Source: Pseudomonas iranensis (GTDB taxonomy: Bacteria; Pseudomonadota; Gammaproteobacteria; Pseudomonadales; Pseudomonadaceae). Taken from it: a stretch of DNA of 64,000 nt. The position numbers and the translations under genes were made by a program. Below are positions 54,197 to 64,000 of the stretch, piece after piece. Numbering within the stretch: the stretch's first letter is position 1; every line of letters starts with the position of its first letter. The notes beneath the pieces were generated by a model. It was given only the letters and a program-made list of their open reading frames with translations, had not been told where the DNA came from and did no database searches. The stretch spans positions 1,364,001 to 1,428,000 of the forward strand of contig NZ_CP077092.1 of the NCBI RefSeq assembly GCF_014268585.2. The letters are read 5' to 3'.

Positions 54197-54522
54197 CTGA
54201 AGAACGTAATGCCATCCCGCTGATCATCACCGGTATCTGCAGCATCCTCGGCACCGTCGGGGCGCTGTGGTACTACGGCTACCTGCACTTTGCCAAGCCG
54301 GAGGATGCGTTGCTGCTCAGCGAATTCACCATGCTCAAGACCGTGCCGGGCGAGGACTACAAAGTCTCGCTGACACCTGCGCCGCAAGTGGCGCAGTGCA
54401 TTGATGGCGTGCTGGTGCTGTTCGATACCGAACAGAAAGGCCTGACCGGGGTGTTGATCAACGCGCAGAAAAAAGCTGTGCGGTGTATGAGCGAAGATAC
54501 TCCGCAGAAACTCGAGAAGTGA
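54193..54522 (+). CDS. Small membrane protein, hypothetical
   Basis: A 109-residue protein with one hydrophobic segment (IPLIITGICSILGTVGALWYYG, residues 8-29, shown here as a region) and a soluble C-terminal part with two cysteines (QCIDGVL, VRCMSED). It is translationally coupled to the lipoprotein hydrolase and probably works with it in the envelope. I do not recognise a family. Confidence 0.7.
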   Translation: MTEERNAIPLIITGICSILGTVGALWYYGYLHFAKPEDALLLSEFTMLKTVPGEDYKVSLTPAPQVAQCIDGVLVLFDTEQKGLTGVLINAQKKAVRCMSEDTPQKLEK

Positions 54523-54536
54523 TTCTGCAGGTTCAG

Positions 54537-54684
54537 CCCTCACCCTAACCCTCTCCCAGAGGGAGAGGGGACTGACCGAGGTGTTTGTTTAAGCTACGTC
54601 GACCTGATCCATTGCGCCGAACACAAGTTTTGAAAGCGGCACAAATCGCCTCCCTCTCCCTCGGGAGAGGGCTGGGGTGAGGGG
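54537..54684. repeat. REP-like inverted repeat, fourth type
   Basis: Same type as 47908-48108: arms on ccctcaccctaaccctctcc and its complement with about 80 bases between. Located in a convergent gap. Confidence 0.78.
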
Positions 54685-54703
54685 CTACGATGTCTGATCC
54701 CAC

Positions 54704-54741
54704 AAAAAAAGCCCCGCCTGATCAACTCAGGCGGGGCTTTT
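54704..54741. terminator. Bidirectional intrinsic terminator
   Basis: A 10-bp stem agccccgcct/aggcggggct with A-run left and T-run right, between convergent genes; best suited to the OmpA-family transcript from the minus strand (whose T-run is the A-run shown here) and able to stop the plus-strand one. Confidence 0.9.
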
Positions 54742-54758
54742 GCGTTACCGGGTGGAGC

Positions 54759-55547
54759 TTAGTTCGAGCTCACCGAAGAACGCGGTGCTACTGGCTGGTT
54801 GTCGTTGGAGATGGTCACTTCCACACGACGGTTCATCGCACGACCCGAAACGCTGCCGTTATCCGCTACCGGATATTCCTTGCCATAACCCTGAGCAACG
54901 ATGCGCGAAGGATCGACGCCCATCTTGATCAGGGCCATCTGCACGGAAGTCGCGCGGCGCTCGGACAGCGACTGGTTGTAGCTCGCGGTGCCGGTGCTGT
55001 CGGTGTAACCCTCGACGATCACTTTGCGGTCCGGGTTTTCCTGAAGGAATTGCGCCAGTTTGTTGATGTTCACCAGGCCGCTGGATTTCAGATCAGCCTT
55101 GTTGGTGGCGAACAGCACGTCACCGAAAGTCACCAGCGTACCGCGATCGGTCTGCTTGGCGTTGAGGCTGTCCTGCAGTTGTTTGATCTGCTGGTCACGG
55201 GCATCCAGACGGGCCTGGGCACGTTGGGCTGCGGCGTTTTTCAGGTTGTTTTCAGCGGTGCGCAGAGCGATGGTCTGCTTGGCCACTTCGACGCGCTGGT
55301 TGGTCAGGTAAGCCAATTGGTCAACCTTGGCTGCATCTTCTTTGTCCAGATAAGCCTTGTCGGCCTTGTCCAGGTAATCGCTGGCGTCTTTGGTTTCCAG
55401 TGCCGCGACTTTGCTCGCCTGTGGGTTGGCCTGCAGGCCGGCGTAGTTGGTGCGCGCCTGTTCCAGGTTCGGGTTAGGCGGGGTGGAGCAGGCAGCCAGT
55501 GCAACGCTTGCGGCCAGAAGAGCGGGAATCATCAGTTGCTTACGCAT
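54759..55547 (-). CDS. OmpA-family lipoprotein with DUF4398 N-terminus
   Basis: A 262-residue lipoprotein with lipobox LAAC (C20), a helical coiled region (30-130; repeated QARTNYAGLQANPQ, KAYLDKEDAAK) and a C-terminal OmpA-like peptidoglycan-binding domain (about 135-250; VEGYTDSTGTASYNQSLSE, RRATSVQMALIKMGV). It anchors the outer membrane to the wall. The gene upstream codes a second, shorter DUF4398 lipoprotein, which likely partners it. Confidence 0.9.
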   Translation of the reverse strand: MRKQLMIPALLAASVALAACSTPPNPNLEQARTNYAGLQANPQASKVAALETKDASDYLDKADKAYLDKEDAAKVDQLAYLTNQRVEVAKQTIALRTAENNLKNAAAQRAQARLDARDQQIKQLQDSLNAKQTDRGTLVTFGDVLFATNKADLKSSGLVNINKLAQFLQENPDRKVIVEGYTDSTGTASYNQSLSERRATSVQMALIKMGVDPSRIVAQGYGKEYPVADNGSVSGRAMNRRVEVTISNDNQPVAPRSSVSSN

Positions 55548-55602
55548 AATTTGTCGTCCTTTCTATCGGTAAGAGTTTCAGCTTTGCGGTCGGGATGCGC
55601 GC

Positions 55603-56007
55603 TTACTGCACAGTGCGCTGGCTTTCCTGACGCAGTTCCTGAACACCTTTCTGGGAATCCTTCACAGCCTGTTCGGCCTTGGCGGCCTGAGCCTTGCGTT
55701 CAGCGACGCGAGCGTCCCATTCAGCCTGTTCGGACAGGCGACGGGCCTCGTCATACTTCTTGTCGTGCATGGCGATTTCAGCTTGTTTCAGTTTGTCCTG
55801 AGCCTGCTTCATCTCCACCGCAGCGAACTCGGTACCGCCAGCGCTGACGGCGCTGTTGACGGCCGATTGAGTGACGGCGTACTGCTCGGTCGGAGGATTA
55901 CCGGCGCAACCGGCCAGTACGAAGCTGGTGCCGATGGCCAGAGCGGCCAGTTTCAGACCGCGCAGGTGGGAAAACGAGGTTTGGGTTTTCATGGTCTTCA
56001 ACTCCAT
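55603..56007 (-). CDS. DUF4398 lipoprotein
   Basis: A 134-residue lipoprotein with lipobox VLAGC (C34) followed by a long charged coiled coil (QAQDKLKQAEIAMHDKKY, ERKAQAAKAEQAVKDSQ). The start at 56007 is supported by aggag seven bases upstream; a second ATG five codons later also could serve. It precedes the OmpA gene by 55 bases, so the two form an envelope operon. Confidence 0.86.
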   Translation of the reverse strand: MELKTMKTQTSFSHLRGLKLAALAIGTSFVLAGCAGNPPTEQYAVTQSAVNSAVSAGGTEFAAVEMKQAQDKLKQAEIAMHDKKYDEARRLSEQAEWDARVAERKAQAAKAEQAVKDSQKGVQELRQESQRTVQ

Positions 56008-56278
56008 TAGGCATCTCCTGAAAATACAACTGAATCCATCCTGGCAGAGGAGCCGAAAGCATCGCTTGTAGACGCGAATTGAAACGCTCGTTCCAGGCGT
56101 GGTTACCTGTTCCGACCGGCGGCATTTTTGAAAAGTTCAGAAAAGATGGCCTATCGCCAAAAATTAAATTGACCGTTTGGACAAGGCTCTGGGACGGGAA
56201 CTTTGGCGGTTTGAAGCGGTACGCGCGGGTGCAATCTGGCCGTTGATAAACCGATTTTCGATCTGGAATACGACCGAT

Positions 56279-56366
56279 GTGGGAGCGAGCCTGCTCGCGA
56301 ATGCGATGTGTCAGTCAGCGCAAATGCTGAATGAAAATCCGCATTCGCGAGCAGGCTCGCTCCCAC
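56279..56366. repeat. REP pair (outward-facing)
   Basis: Two perfect main-type REPs, gtgggag copy first, with a 42-base spacer; same order and spacing as 51722-51809. Located between the DUF4398 gene upstream region and the 56386 gene. Confidence 0.86.
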
Positions 56367-56385
56367 GGTTTTGATGTGTGTCGGG

Positions 56386-56730
56386 TCAGTGCTTCTGCTT
56401 GTTCTCAGCCGAGGAGAGGTCATGCAAATGCCGTCGCGACAACGCCAGAAAACGCGGCGTCGGGCCTACATCTTCATACAACGGATCGCCTTCCTCATCC
56501 GTCGCCACCACCGTCGAACCCTTCACATACGGCAGGCTCGCTTCGAACTCCTCAAGCGCGGCGCCGATCAGTTCGCCGAGCAATTCCTCGGGGTGCCGCT
56601 TGGGATACATTTCGGCAATCGCCGCCAGGCGCGCGGCGGATTCCACATCCAGGTGAATCGTGTAGCCGGTGTCGGTCAGGCGACCTTTGGCGTTTTCTTC
56701 CCAATGCTGGGCGAGTTCACGAATTTTCAT
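56386..56730 (-). CDS. Small soluble protein, called pilin-assembly/type 1 pili component in Pseudomonas
   Basis: A 114-residue soluble protein beginning MKIRELAQHWEENAKGRL, with YTIHLDVESAARLAAIAEMY and HPEELLGELIGAALEEFEAS. The pattern looks like a ribbon-helix-helix-type N-terminal half. Pseudomonas homologues carry the name type 1 pili tip component, which I regard as unsupported. The start is set at 56730, with ggtcat before it; the 57 upstream codons are basic and unlike the rest. Divergent from ppc. Confidence 0.7.
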   Translation of the reverse strand: MKIRELAQHWEENAKGRLTDTGYTIHLDVESAARLAAIAEMYPKRHPEELLGELIGAALEEFEASLPYVKGSTVVATDEEGDPLYEDVGPTPRFLALSRRHLHDLSSAENKQKH

Positions 56731-56942
56731 GATGACCTCATTTCGCGCCTGCTGATGGCAGGCCTGGGTGAGTGTCCGGCAGCGCCGGCGGCGGGCCGTC
56801 GTACGGCTTACTGTTGAGACTGGCTTTCGCGCGCAAGGTTTAAGTCGATTCGTCGCCTGCTTGTAAGAAGCGGCGCAGAGCGGCACTCTCTGGCAAAGCA
56901 TTCGTTTCTGCGCTGTCCCCGATTACCGCTGGAGAACTGCTG

Positions 56943-59573
56943 ATGACCGATATTGATGCACGCTTGCGCGAAGACGTTCACCTGCTCGGAGAGCTGTTGG
57001 GCAACACCATTCGAGACCAGTACGGCGAGGCGTTCCTCGACAAGATCGAGCAGATTCGCAAGGGCGCCAAGGCCGACCGGCGCGGCTCGATGGACGCAGA
57101 ACTGAGCGCCAGCCTCAATCAATTGAGTGAAGACGAATTGCTTCCGGTCGCGCGGGCCTTCAACCAGTTTCTCAACCTGGCCAACATCGCCGAGCAATAT
57201 CAGCTGATCCATCGCCGCGAGGAGTCGCAACCGGCGCCGTTCGAATCGCGGGTATTGCCGGAACTGCTCGCGCGCCTGCGCAGTGAAGGCCACAGCGCCG
57301 AATCTCTGGCCCGGCAACTGGCGCGGCTGGAAATCGAACTGGTGCTGACCGCGCACCCGACCGAAGTGGCGCGACGCACGTTGATCCAGAAGTACGACGC
57401 GATCGCCGCGCAACTCGCCGCGCAGGACCATCGCGACCTGACCAGCGCCGAGCGCGAGCAGATCCAGAGCAAACTGCAACGGCTGATCGCCGAAGCCTGG
57501 CACACCGAAGAAATCCGCCGCACCCGCCCGACCCCGGTCGATGAAGCCAAGTGGGGCTTCGCGGTGATCGAGCATTCGTTGTGGCAGGCAATCCCCAACC
57601 ATATGCGCAAGGCCGATCAGGCGCTGTTCGCCGCCACGGGTCTGCGCTTGCCGCTGGAAGCCGCGCCGATCCGCTTCGCCTCATGGATGGGCGGCGACCG
57701 TGACGGCAACCCCAATGTCACCGCCGCCGTCACTCGCGAAGTCTTGCTGCTGGCGCGCTGGATGGCCGCTGACTTGTACCTGCGCGACGTCGATCATCTG
57801 GCTGCCGAACTGTCGATGCAGCAGGCCAGCGATGCGCTGAAGGCCAAGGCCGGCGACAGCGCCGAACCTTATCGCGCAGTGCTCAAACAATTGCGCGAAC
57901 GCCTGCGCGCGACGCGCAATTGGGCGCACGCTGCATTGACCGCGCCGACCCCGGCCACCGCCGATGTGCTGCACGACAATCGCGATCTGCTCGATCCTTT
58001 GCAGTTGTGTTTCAACTCTCTGCACGAGTGCGGCATGGGCGTCATCGCCGACGGGCCGTTGCTCGATTGCCTGCGTCGGGCGGTGACGTTCGGCCTGTTT
58101 CTGGTGCGCCTCGATGTGCGTCAGGATTCGACGCGGCACAGCTCGGCGATGACCGAAATCACCGATTACCTCGGCCTCGGCCGCTATGAGGATTGGGACG
58201 AAGAGCAGCGCATCAACTTCCTCACCGAGGAGCTGATCAACCGTCGACCGTTGCTGCCCGCGCATTTCAAACCATCGGCGGACACCGCCGAAGTGCTCAA
58301 CACCTGCAAGGAAATCGCCGCCGCGCCCGCTGCGTCGCTGGGCTCCTACGTGATCTCCATGGCCGGCGCCGCTTCCGACGTGCTCGCGGTGCAACTGCTG
58401 CTCAAGGAATCCGGCGTACTGCGGCCGATGCGCGTGGTGCCGCTGTTCGAAACCCTCGCCGACCTCGACAACGCCGGGCCGGTGATGGAGCGTCTGCTGC
58501 TGTTGCCGGGCTATCGCGCGCGTTTGCATGGCCCGCAGGAAGTGATGATCGGCTATTCCGACTCGGCCAAGGATGCCGGCACCACTGCTGCGGCTTGGGC
58601 GCAATATCGCGCGCAGGAACGCCTGGTGGAAATCTGCCGTGAGCAGCAAGTTGAACTGCTGCTGTTCCACGGTCGCGGCGGCACCGTTGGTCGTGGCGGC
58701 GGTCCGGCACACGCGGCAATTCTGTCGCAGCCGCCGGGGTCGGTGGCCGGGCGTTTTCGAACCACCGAACAGGGCGAAATGATTCGTTTCAAATTCGGCC
58801 TACCGGACATCGCCGAGCAGAACCTCAATCTGTATCTGGCCGCCGTGCTCGAGGCCACGTTGTTGCCACCACCGCCGCCGACGCCTGAATGGCGGCATCT
58901 GATGGACGAGTTGGCGGCGGACGGTGTCAGCGCTTACCGCCAGGTAGTGCGGGAAAATCCGCAATTCGTTGAGTACTTCCGTCAGTCGACCCCGGAACAA
59001 GAGTTGGGGCGTCTACCGCTCGGCAGTCGTCCGGCCAAGCGCCGCGCCGGCGGTATCGAAAGCCTGCGGGCGATCCCGTGGATCTTTGGCTGGACCCAGA
59101 CGCGATTGATGCTGCCGGCCTGGCTGGGCTGGGAGACTGCTCTGAGCAAGGCCCTGGAACGCGGCGAGGGCGAGCTGCTCGGGCAGATGCGCGAACAATG
59201 GCCATTCTTCCGCACCCGCATCGATATGCTGGAGATGGTTCTGGCCAAGGCCGACGCCGATATCGCACAGTCCTACGATGAGCGTCTGGTCGAGGCCGAT
59301 CTGCTGCCATTGGGCGCGCAGTTACGCGACCTATTGTCGCAGGCGTGCTCCGTAGTGCTGGGCCTGACCGGGCAGTCGCAGCTGCTGGCGCACAGCCCCG
59401 ACACCCTCGAATTCATCCGCCTGCGCAACACCTACCTCGACCCGCTGCATCTATTGCAGGCCGAACTGTTGGCGCGTTCGCGGCAGCAGGATGTCGAGCA
59501 GGGCAGCCCGGTGGAACAGGCGCTGCTGGTGTCTGTAGCGGGGATTGCCGCTGGATTGCGCAATACCGGCTAA
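56943..59573 (+). CDS. ppc: Phosphoenolpyruvate carboxylase
   Basis: An 876-residue enzyme that carboxylates PEP to oxaloacetate, replenishing the TCA cycle. Catalytic H138 is in [13 protein letters not shown], the second site is [16 protein letters not shown] (about 578-593), and the C-terminal tetra-residue RNTG is the allosteric end. Length and motifs are normal. Confidence 0.98.
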   Translation: MTDIDARLREDVHLLGELLGNTIRDQYGEAFLDKIEQIRKGAKADRRGSMDAELSASLNQLSEDELLPVARAFNQFLNLANIAEQYQLIHRREESQPAPFESRVLPELLARLRSEGHSAESLARQLARLEIELVLTAHPTEVARRTLIQKYDAIAAQLAAQDHRDLTSAEREQIQSKLQRLIAEAWHTEEIRRTRPTPVDEAKWGFAVIEHSLWQAIPNHMRKADQALFAATGLRLPLEAAPIRFASWMGGDRDGNPNVTAAVTREVLLLARWMAADLYLRDVDHLAAELSMQQASDALKAKAGDSAEPYRAVLKQLRERLRATRNWAHAALTAPTPATADVLHDNRDLLDPLQLCFNSLHECGMGVIADGPLLDCLRRAVTFGLFLVRLDVRQDSTRHSSAMTEITDYLGLGRYEDWDEEQRINFLTEELINRRPLLPAHFKPSADTAEVLNTCKEIAAAPAASLGSYVISMAGAASDVLAVQLLLKESGVLRPMRVVPLFETLADLDNAGPVMERLLLLPGYRARLHGPQEVMIGYSDSAKDAGTTAAAWAQYRAQERLVEICREQQVELLLFHGRGGTVGRGGGPAHAAILSQPPGSVAGRFRTTEQGEMIRFKFGLPDIAEQNLNLYLAAVLEATLLPPPPPTPEWRHLMDELAADGVSAYRQVVRENPQFVEYFRQSTPEQELGRLPLGSRPAKRRAGGIESLRAIPWIFGWTQTRLMLPAWLGWETALSKALERGEGELLGQMREQWPFFRTRIDMLEMVLAKADADIAQSYDERLVEADLLPLGAQLRDLLSQACSVVLGLTGQSQLLAHSPDTLEFIRLRNTYLDPLHLLQAELLARSRQQDVEQGSPVEQALLVSVAGIAAGLRNTG

Positions 59574-60524
<951 letters not shown>

Positions 60525-60548
60525 AAAGTCTGATCGGCTGCATCATCC

Positions 60549-60568
60549 ACGGCCCGCTTGCGGGCCGT
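60549..60568 (+). terminator. Likely terminator after adk
   Basis: A perfect stem acggcccgc/gcgggccgt with a 2-base turn, followed by agttgttta, only moderately T-rich. The tatact at 60576-60581 just beyond it may be a -10 of tsaB. Confidence 0.55.
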
Positions 60569-60619
60569 AGTTGTTTATACTGACGCACTTTTTTCCCCAC
60601 CCCTGTTTTGGAAACATCG

Positions 60620-61294
60620 ATGAGCACCTTGCTGGCCCTGGACACCGCGACTGAAGCTTGCTCCGTTGCCTTGCTGCATGACGGCAAGGTCACGAGCCAT
60701 TACGAGGTGATCCCGCGTCTGCATGCGCAGAAGCTGCTGCCGATGATCCAGCAATTGCTCGCCGATGCGGGCACCACATTGCAAGCGGTCGACGCGATTG
60801 CCTTTGGCCGTGGCCCGGGCGCGTTCACCGGTGTGCGCATTGCCATCGGTGTGGTGCAGGGTTTGGCCTTTGCTCTGGATCGTCCGGTATTGCCGGTATC
60901 CAACCTTGCCGTGCTCGCCCAGCGTGCCTTTAGTGAGCAGGGTGTAAGTCAGGTCGCGGCTGCGATCGATGCGCGGATGGACGAAGTGTATTGGGGCTGC
61001 TACCGCGAGACGGCGGGGGAGATGCGTCTGGTTGGCGCCGAAGCGGTGCTGCCGCCGGAGGTGGCTGCGCTACCGGCCGATGCCACAGGTGACTGGTTCG
61101 GTGCCGGTACCGGTTGGGGTTATGGTGGGCGCATTGCGGTCAATCTGAGCGGCTCGGACGCCGGCATGCTGCCCCACGCCGAAGACCTGTTGACCCTGGC
61201 GCGTTTCGCCTGGGAGCGCGGTGAGGCGATCCCGGCAGATGATGCGCAACCGGTCTACCTGCGCGATAAAGTTGCCACCCCGAAAGCCCGCTGA
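60620..61294 (+). CDS. tsaB: tRNA threonylcarbamoyladenosine synthesis protein TsaB
   Basis: A 224-residue ASKHA-fold protein that partners TsaD and TsaE in making t6A37 of ANN-decoding tRNAs. Start STLLALDTATEACSVAL and FGRGPGAFTGVRIAIGVVQG are characteristic. The start at 60620 gives the usual N-terminus; the ATG four codons upstream is less likely. Confidence 0.96.
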   Translation: MSTLLALDTATEACSVALLHDGKVTSHYEVIPRLHAQKLLPMIQQLLADAGTTLQAVDAIAFGRGPGAFTGVRIAIGVVQGLAFALDRPVLPVSNLAVLAQRAFSEQGVSQVAAAIDARMDEVYWGCYRETAGEMRLVGAEAVLPPEVAALPADATGDWFGAGTGWGYGGRIAVNLSGSDAGMLPHAEDLLTLARFAWERGEAIPADDAQPVYLRDKVATPKAR

Positions 61295-61310
61295 TTCGAC
61301 ACTTTCTCCT

Positions 61311-61398
61311 GTGGGAGCGAGCCTGCTCGCGAAGGCTTCTGGTCAGTCAATGCATGTGTTGAATGTGCTGGACCCTTCGCGAGCAAGCTCGCTCCCAC
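61311..61398. repeat. REP pair (outward-facing)
   Basis: Two main-type REPs, gtgggag copy first, right copy with one change (caagctc for caggctc), same 42-base-spacer geometry as 51722 and 56279. Confidence 0.85.
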
Positions 61399-61552
61399 AG
61401 GTTTGCTGGTCACATACAAATATCGCCAATCGTCAGTTTCTGCCCCCTCGCTTAAAACCTTTTGCGCTTTATGTGTTCTAGTTATCACTCGGCGGTTTGC
61501 TAAGTCGGTCAAGTGCCGCTAAATTGCCATCATTGATACCGAGCATGACATT

Positions 61553-61861
61553 ATGCGTATAGACGGCGTTTCCACTCAGTCCTACCCCATCAAGCGCAAG
61601 CCGCGTAAAGGCAATGCGGCGCTGGATGAATCCGTCGACATCATCGACGGCGAGCTGGAATTCCCGAGCGAAGAGCAGATGGCCGCTCGTGCCGCTCAAG
61701 CCACCGCGCAACGCCTGAGCAACCTGCCTGCCCGTCAACAAGACATGATCTACCACCGCGCGATGAAGAAAAGCGTAGCCATGGCCCTGGCCAGCTACCT
61801 GAGCACCGCCGGTTTTGTCGATTGGGACGCAGACGTGCTGGGCCTCGATCTGTATATCTGA
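61553..61861 (+). CDS. Conserved-looking hypothetical protein
   Basis: A 102-residue soluble protein (MRIDGVSTQSYPIKRKPRKG; then DIIDGELEFPSEEQMAARAA), basic start, acidic-helical body and the end DWDADVLGLDLYI. I recall it only as a Pseudomonas hypothetical. Its stop overlaps the DUF72 start (TGATG), so the two are translationally coupled. Confidence 0.72.
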   Translation: MRIDGVSTQSYPIKRKPRKGNAALDESVDIIDGELEFPSEEQMAARAAQATAQRLSNLPARQQDMIYHRAMKKSVAMALASYLSTAGFVDWDADVLGLDLYI

Positions 61862-62721
61862 TGGATCTGCCTTACTACCTCGGTTGCCCGTCCTGGAGCG
61901 AAAATGCCTGGCGCGAGTATCTGTATCCGGTAGACGCAAAAACCTCCGACTTTCTCGCTCTCTACTGCCAGGTGTTCAACGCCGTCGAAGGCAACACCAC
62001 CTTCTACGCCAGTCCGTCGCCAGCCACTGTGCAGCGCTGGGCCGAGATCATGCCGGCGCACTTTCGCTTCACTGCCAAATTCCCCGGCGACATCAGCCAC
62101 AGCGGCGACCTGCGCGAGCAACTGACCGCTGCCGAAACCTTCCTGCAATTACTCAAGCCGTTAGGCGAACGTGTTTCGCCGCTGTGGCTGCAACTGTCGA
62201 AAAGCTTCACGCCGCAGCGCCTGCCGGAGCTCGCGGCGTTTATAGATGCGCTGGATTGCCCGCTTGCGGTCGAGGTGCGCAATGAACAGTTCTTCGCCAA
62301 GGGCGAGAGCGAGCGTCTGCTCAATCGTCTGTTGCTGGATCGCGGTGTCGAGCGCATCTGTCTCGACCCGCGCGCGCTGTTCAGCTGCTTGTCGACCGAG
62401 TCCTCGGTGATCCACGCGCAGTCGAAAAAGCCGCGTGTACCGACCCGTCCGGCGGCGTTCACGCAGTTTCCACAGGTGCGCTTCATCGGACATCCCGAGC
62501 TTGAGGCCAACGATGCGTTTCTTGTGCCGTGGGTGGCGAAAGTCGCTGAATGGATCGAAGAGGGCCGCACGCCCTACGTCTTTCTGCATACCGCCGACAA
62601 CCTGTTGGCAGCGAAACTGGCGCAACGTTTTCACGCACAACTGATGCAACGTTTGCCTGGCTTGCCCGCGCTGCCTGAGCTATACAGAGAACCCGCCGCC
62701 GAGCAGCTTGGCTTGCTCTGA
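61861..62721 (+). CDS. DUF72 family protein (YecE-like)
   Basis: A 286-residue TIM-barrel-like DUF72 protein: start YYLGCPSWSENAWREYLYP, FNAVEGNTTFYASPSPATV, HFRFTAKFPGDISHSG and the end with VFLHTADNLLAAKLA. Function of the family is not known. The start is fixed by the one-base overlap with the upstream gene. An intrinsic terminator overlaps its last codons. Confidence 0.88.
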   Translation: MDLPYYLGCPSWSENAWREYLYPVDAKTSDFLALYCQVFNAVEGNTTFYASPSPATVQRWAEIMPAHFRFTAKFPGDISHSGDLREQLTAAETFLQLLKPLGERVSPLWLQLSKSFTPQRLPELAAFIDALDCPLAVEVRNEQFFAKGESERLLNRLLLDRGVERICLDPRALFSCLSTESSVIHAQSKKPRVPTRPAAFTQFPQVRFIGHPELEANDAFLVPWVAKVAEWIEEGRTPYVFLHTADNLLAAKLAQRFHAQLMQRLPGLPALPELYREPAAEQLGLL

Positions 62722-62733
62722 GGCGGGTTTTTT
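62690..62733 (+). terminator. Terminator overlapping the end of the DUF72 gene
   Basis: A stem aacccgcc (62690-62697)/ggcgggtt (62722-62729) with further T, whose left arm lies inside the coding sequence. It ends the small operon before the PEP mutase-family gene. Confidence 0.82.
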
Positions 62734-62751
62734 CTGCCCGGGAGCCCGTCG

Positions 62752-63588
62752 ATGAACGTCCAAGTCAGTCAACAGCAACTCCTCAAAGCCAAAGCCTTCA
62801 AGGCCCTGCATGATCGCCAGGGGAGCTTCGTGATTCCCAATCCGTGGGATGCCGGCTCGGCGAAGATGCTCGCCAGTCTCGGCTATCAGGCCTTGGCCAC
62901 CACCAGTGCCGGTTACGCGTTTTCCCAGGGCAAGGCTGATGGCGCACTGAGTCTCGACGAGACCCTGGCCAATGTCCGCGCGATTGTCGCAGCGACGGAT
63001 CTGCCGGTGTCGGTGGACCTGGAAAACGGCTTTGCCGATGACCCGGTCGAGGCTGCGCAGAGTCTTCTCCGTGCCGCCGAGGCGGGCGCGGTGGGCGGGT
63101 CGATCGAGGACGCTACGGGACGTCCGGACGCGCCGATCTATTGCTTCGAACACGCCGTCGCACGGATTGAAGCCGCCGTCGCGGCGGTGCGCACCCTGCC
63201 GTTTCCCTTCATTCTCACGGCTCGCGCCGAAAATTACCTGCACGATAATCCCGACCTCGACGACACCATTCGCCGTTTGCAGGCATTTGCCGCGGCGGGT
63301 GCCGACGTGCTCTATGCACCAGGTTTGCGCAGCGCCGAAGAAGTGCGTGCAGTGGTGCAAGCGGTGGCGCCGAAACCGGTCAATGTGCTGATGTCTGGCG
63401 GTTTGAAACTGACCGTGCAACAGCTCGAGGAACTGGGCGTACGCCGCATCAGCACCGGCTCGGCACTGGCGCTGGCGGCGTTCGGCGAGTTCTTCCGCGC
63501 AGCTGAAGAAATCCAGCAATCCGGCACCTTTGGCTTCACGTCACAGTCGATGCCGTATGCCACGGCCAATCAATTTTTCAAGGACTGA
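62752..63588 (+). CDS. Isocitrate lyase/PEP mutase family enzyme
   Basis: A 278-residue TIM-barrel enzyme of the ICL/PEP mutase superfamily. Seen: FVIPNPWDAGSAKML, the metal site PVSVDLENGF (about 83-92, in place of the usual D-x-D-x-G-Y-G), GGSIEDATG and LTARAENYL. Without the catalytic cysteine loop (KKCGH) of isocitrate lyase it is more likely a lyase of C-C bonds in 2-substituted malates or oxaloacetate decarboxylase-like. Substrate unknown. The next gene starts two bases later. Confidence 0.85.
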   Translation: MNVQVSQQQLLKAKAFKALHDRQGSFVIPNPWDAGSAKMLASLGYQALATTSAGYAFSQGKADGALSLDETLANVRAIVAATDLPVSVDLENGFADDPVEAAQSLLRAAEAGAVGGSIEDATGRPDAPIYCFEHAVARIEAAVAAVRTLPFPFILTARAENYLHDNPDLDDTIRRLQAFAAAGADVLYAPGLRSAEEVRAVVQAVAPKPVNVLMSGGLKLTVQQLEELGVRRISTGSALALAAFGEFFRAAEEIQQSGTFGFTSQSMPYATANQFFKD

Positions 63589-63590
63589 GC

Positions 63591-64000
63591 ATGGGACGTT
63601 GGCTGTTCTGGGTGGTGTTGCTCGCGATGGGTGGTGCAGCGGTAAGTGTCTGGCGCGGCTGGCTGGAGGTGCCGCCGCAGTGGAACCCGTGGGCGCCATT
63701 GGACATAAAAGCCGCGCCCAACTGGCTGACCGGTTACAAACTCATGCGCCTGCGCAGTGATCCCGAGCTTTGCGCACAGGCATTGAGCAGCTCGGATCTG
63801 CGCGTCAGCCCCCAGGCCGACAGCCCGGGCGCCAAGTGTCCGCTGATCGGTGCTCTGCGGGTGCAGGGCGGTGAAGTGGCGCTGAGCAGCAGTTTCATCG
63901 CCAGTTGCCCGCTGGCGGTGGCCTACGCAATGTTTGAACACCACACCCTGCAACCTGCTGCGCAATCGCTTTATGGACAGAAAGTGGCGCGGGTCGATCA
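63591..64000 (+). CDS. Extensin-family protein, partial (cut by window end)
   Basis: The first 136 residues of a membrane-anchored protein: one N-terminal helix (LFWVVLLAMGGAAVSVW), then CAQALSSSDLRVSPQADSP, CPLIGALRVQGGEVALSSSF and CPLAVAYAMFEHH, which is the start of the extensin-like C-terminal domain. It follows the PEP mutase-family gene by 2 bases. The rest lies beyond the window. Confidence 0.8.
   Translation, partial: MGRWLFWVVLLAMGGAAVSVWRGWLEVPPQWNPWAPLDIKAAPNWLTGYKLMRLRSDPELCAQALSSSDLRVSPQADSPGAKCPLIGALRVQGGEVALSSSFIASCPLAVAYAMFEHHTLQPAAQSLYGQKVARVD

Overview
The window is a piece of a Pseudomonas chromosome, most likely of the P. fluorescens group. The grounds are the gene content and order (purT, ffh-rpsP-rimM-trmD-rplS, xerD-dsbC-hom-thrC, recJ, wspABCDEFR-prfB-lysS, ppc-adk-tsaB), which from memory follows the P. 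aeruginosa PAO1 segment from about PA3751 down to PA3683, together with high GC, strong GC-ending codon use and many copies of Pseudomonas REP repeats between genes. No tRNA, rRNA, CRISPR array or complete insertion sequence was seen.

Layout. 1-27510 is ordinary core: a VUT-family transporter, purT, an MHS-type MFS transporter, a CorC/HlyC-type CBS protein, a cytochrome c assembly-like membrane protein, ffh, the rpsP-rimM-trmD-rplS translation operon, a CPA-type antiporter with a TrkA-like domain, xerD, dsbC, hom, thrC, a BvgS-like sensor that lacks a kinase domain, a degenerate receiver protein, a DUF3509 protein, a CaiB/BaiF CoA-transferase, yaeQ, recJ, an Old Yellow Enzyme, opgD, a 61-residue protein and a DUF533/TerB-like protein.

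27511-39400 is an accessory type VI secretion (T6SS) effector island read on the minus strand: hcp, vgrG, a DUF4123 chaperone, a 1593-residue Rhs protein with an HNH/endonuclease VII-type nuclease tip, and its likely immunity gene. Beyond this lies about 3 kb of AT-rich DNA that I read as a graveyard of displaced toxin-immunity modules: two more apparently intact candidate immunity genes plus one farther downstream, a broken toxin tip followed two bases later by a frameshifted immunity gene, a 23-bp perfect inverted repeat, and, directly after the DUF533 stop codon, a 54-bp fossil of an rhs core. Upstream of hcp are a sigma-54-type promoter and three copies of an 18-bp dyad (TGCGCAA-N4-TTGCGCA), two of them forming a perfect 42-bp palindrome. 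This suggests control by a sigma-54 activator.

39467-47897 is the complete Wsp surface-sensing pathway. The chemoreceptor WspA signals through WspB/WspD and the kinase WspE to the diguanylate cyclase WspR, and WspC and WspF adapt the receptor by methylation and demethylation. 48207-64000 returns to core genes: prfB with its programmed +1 frameshift, lysS, a TetR regulator, a DUF1704 metalloprotease-like protein, a lipoprotein hydrolase pair, an OmpA/DUF4398 lipoprotein pair, ppc, adk, tsaB, a DUF72 operon, a PEP mutase/isocitrate lyase-family enzyme and the start of an extensin-family protein cut by the window edge.
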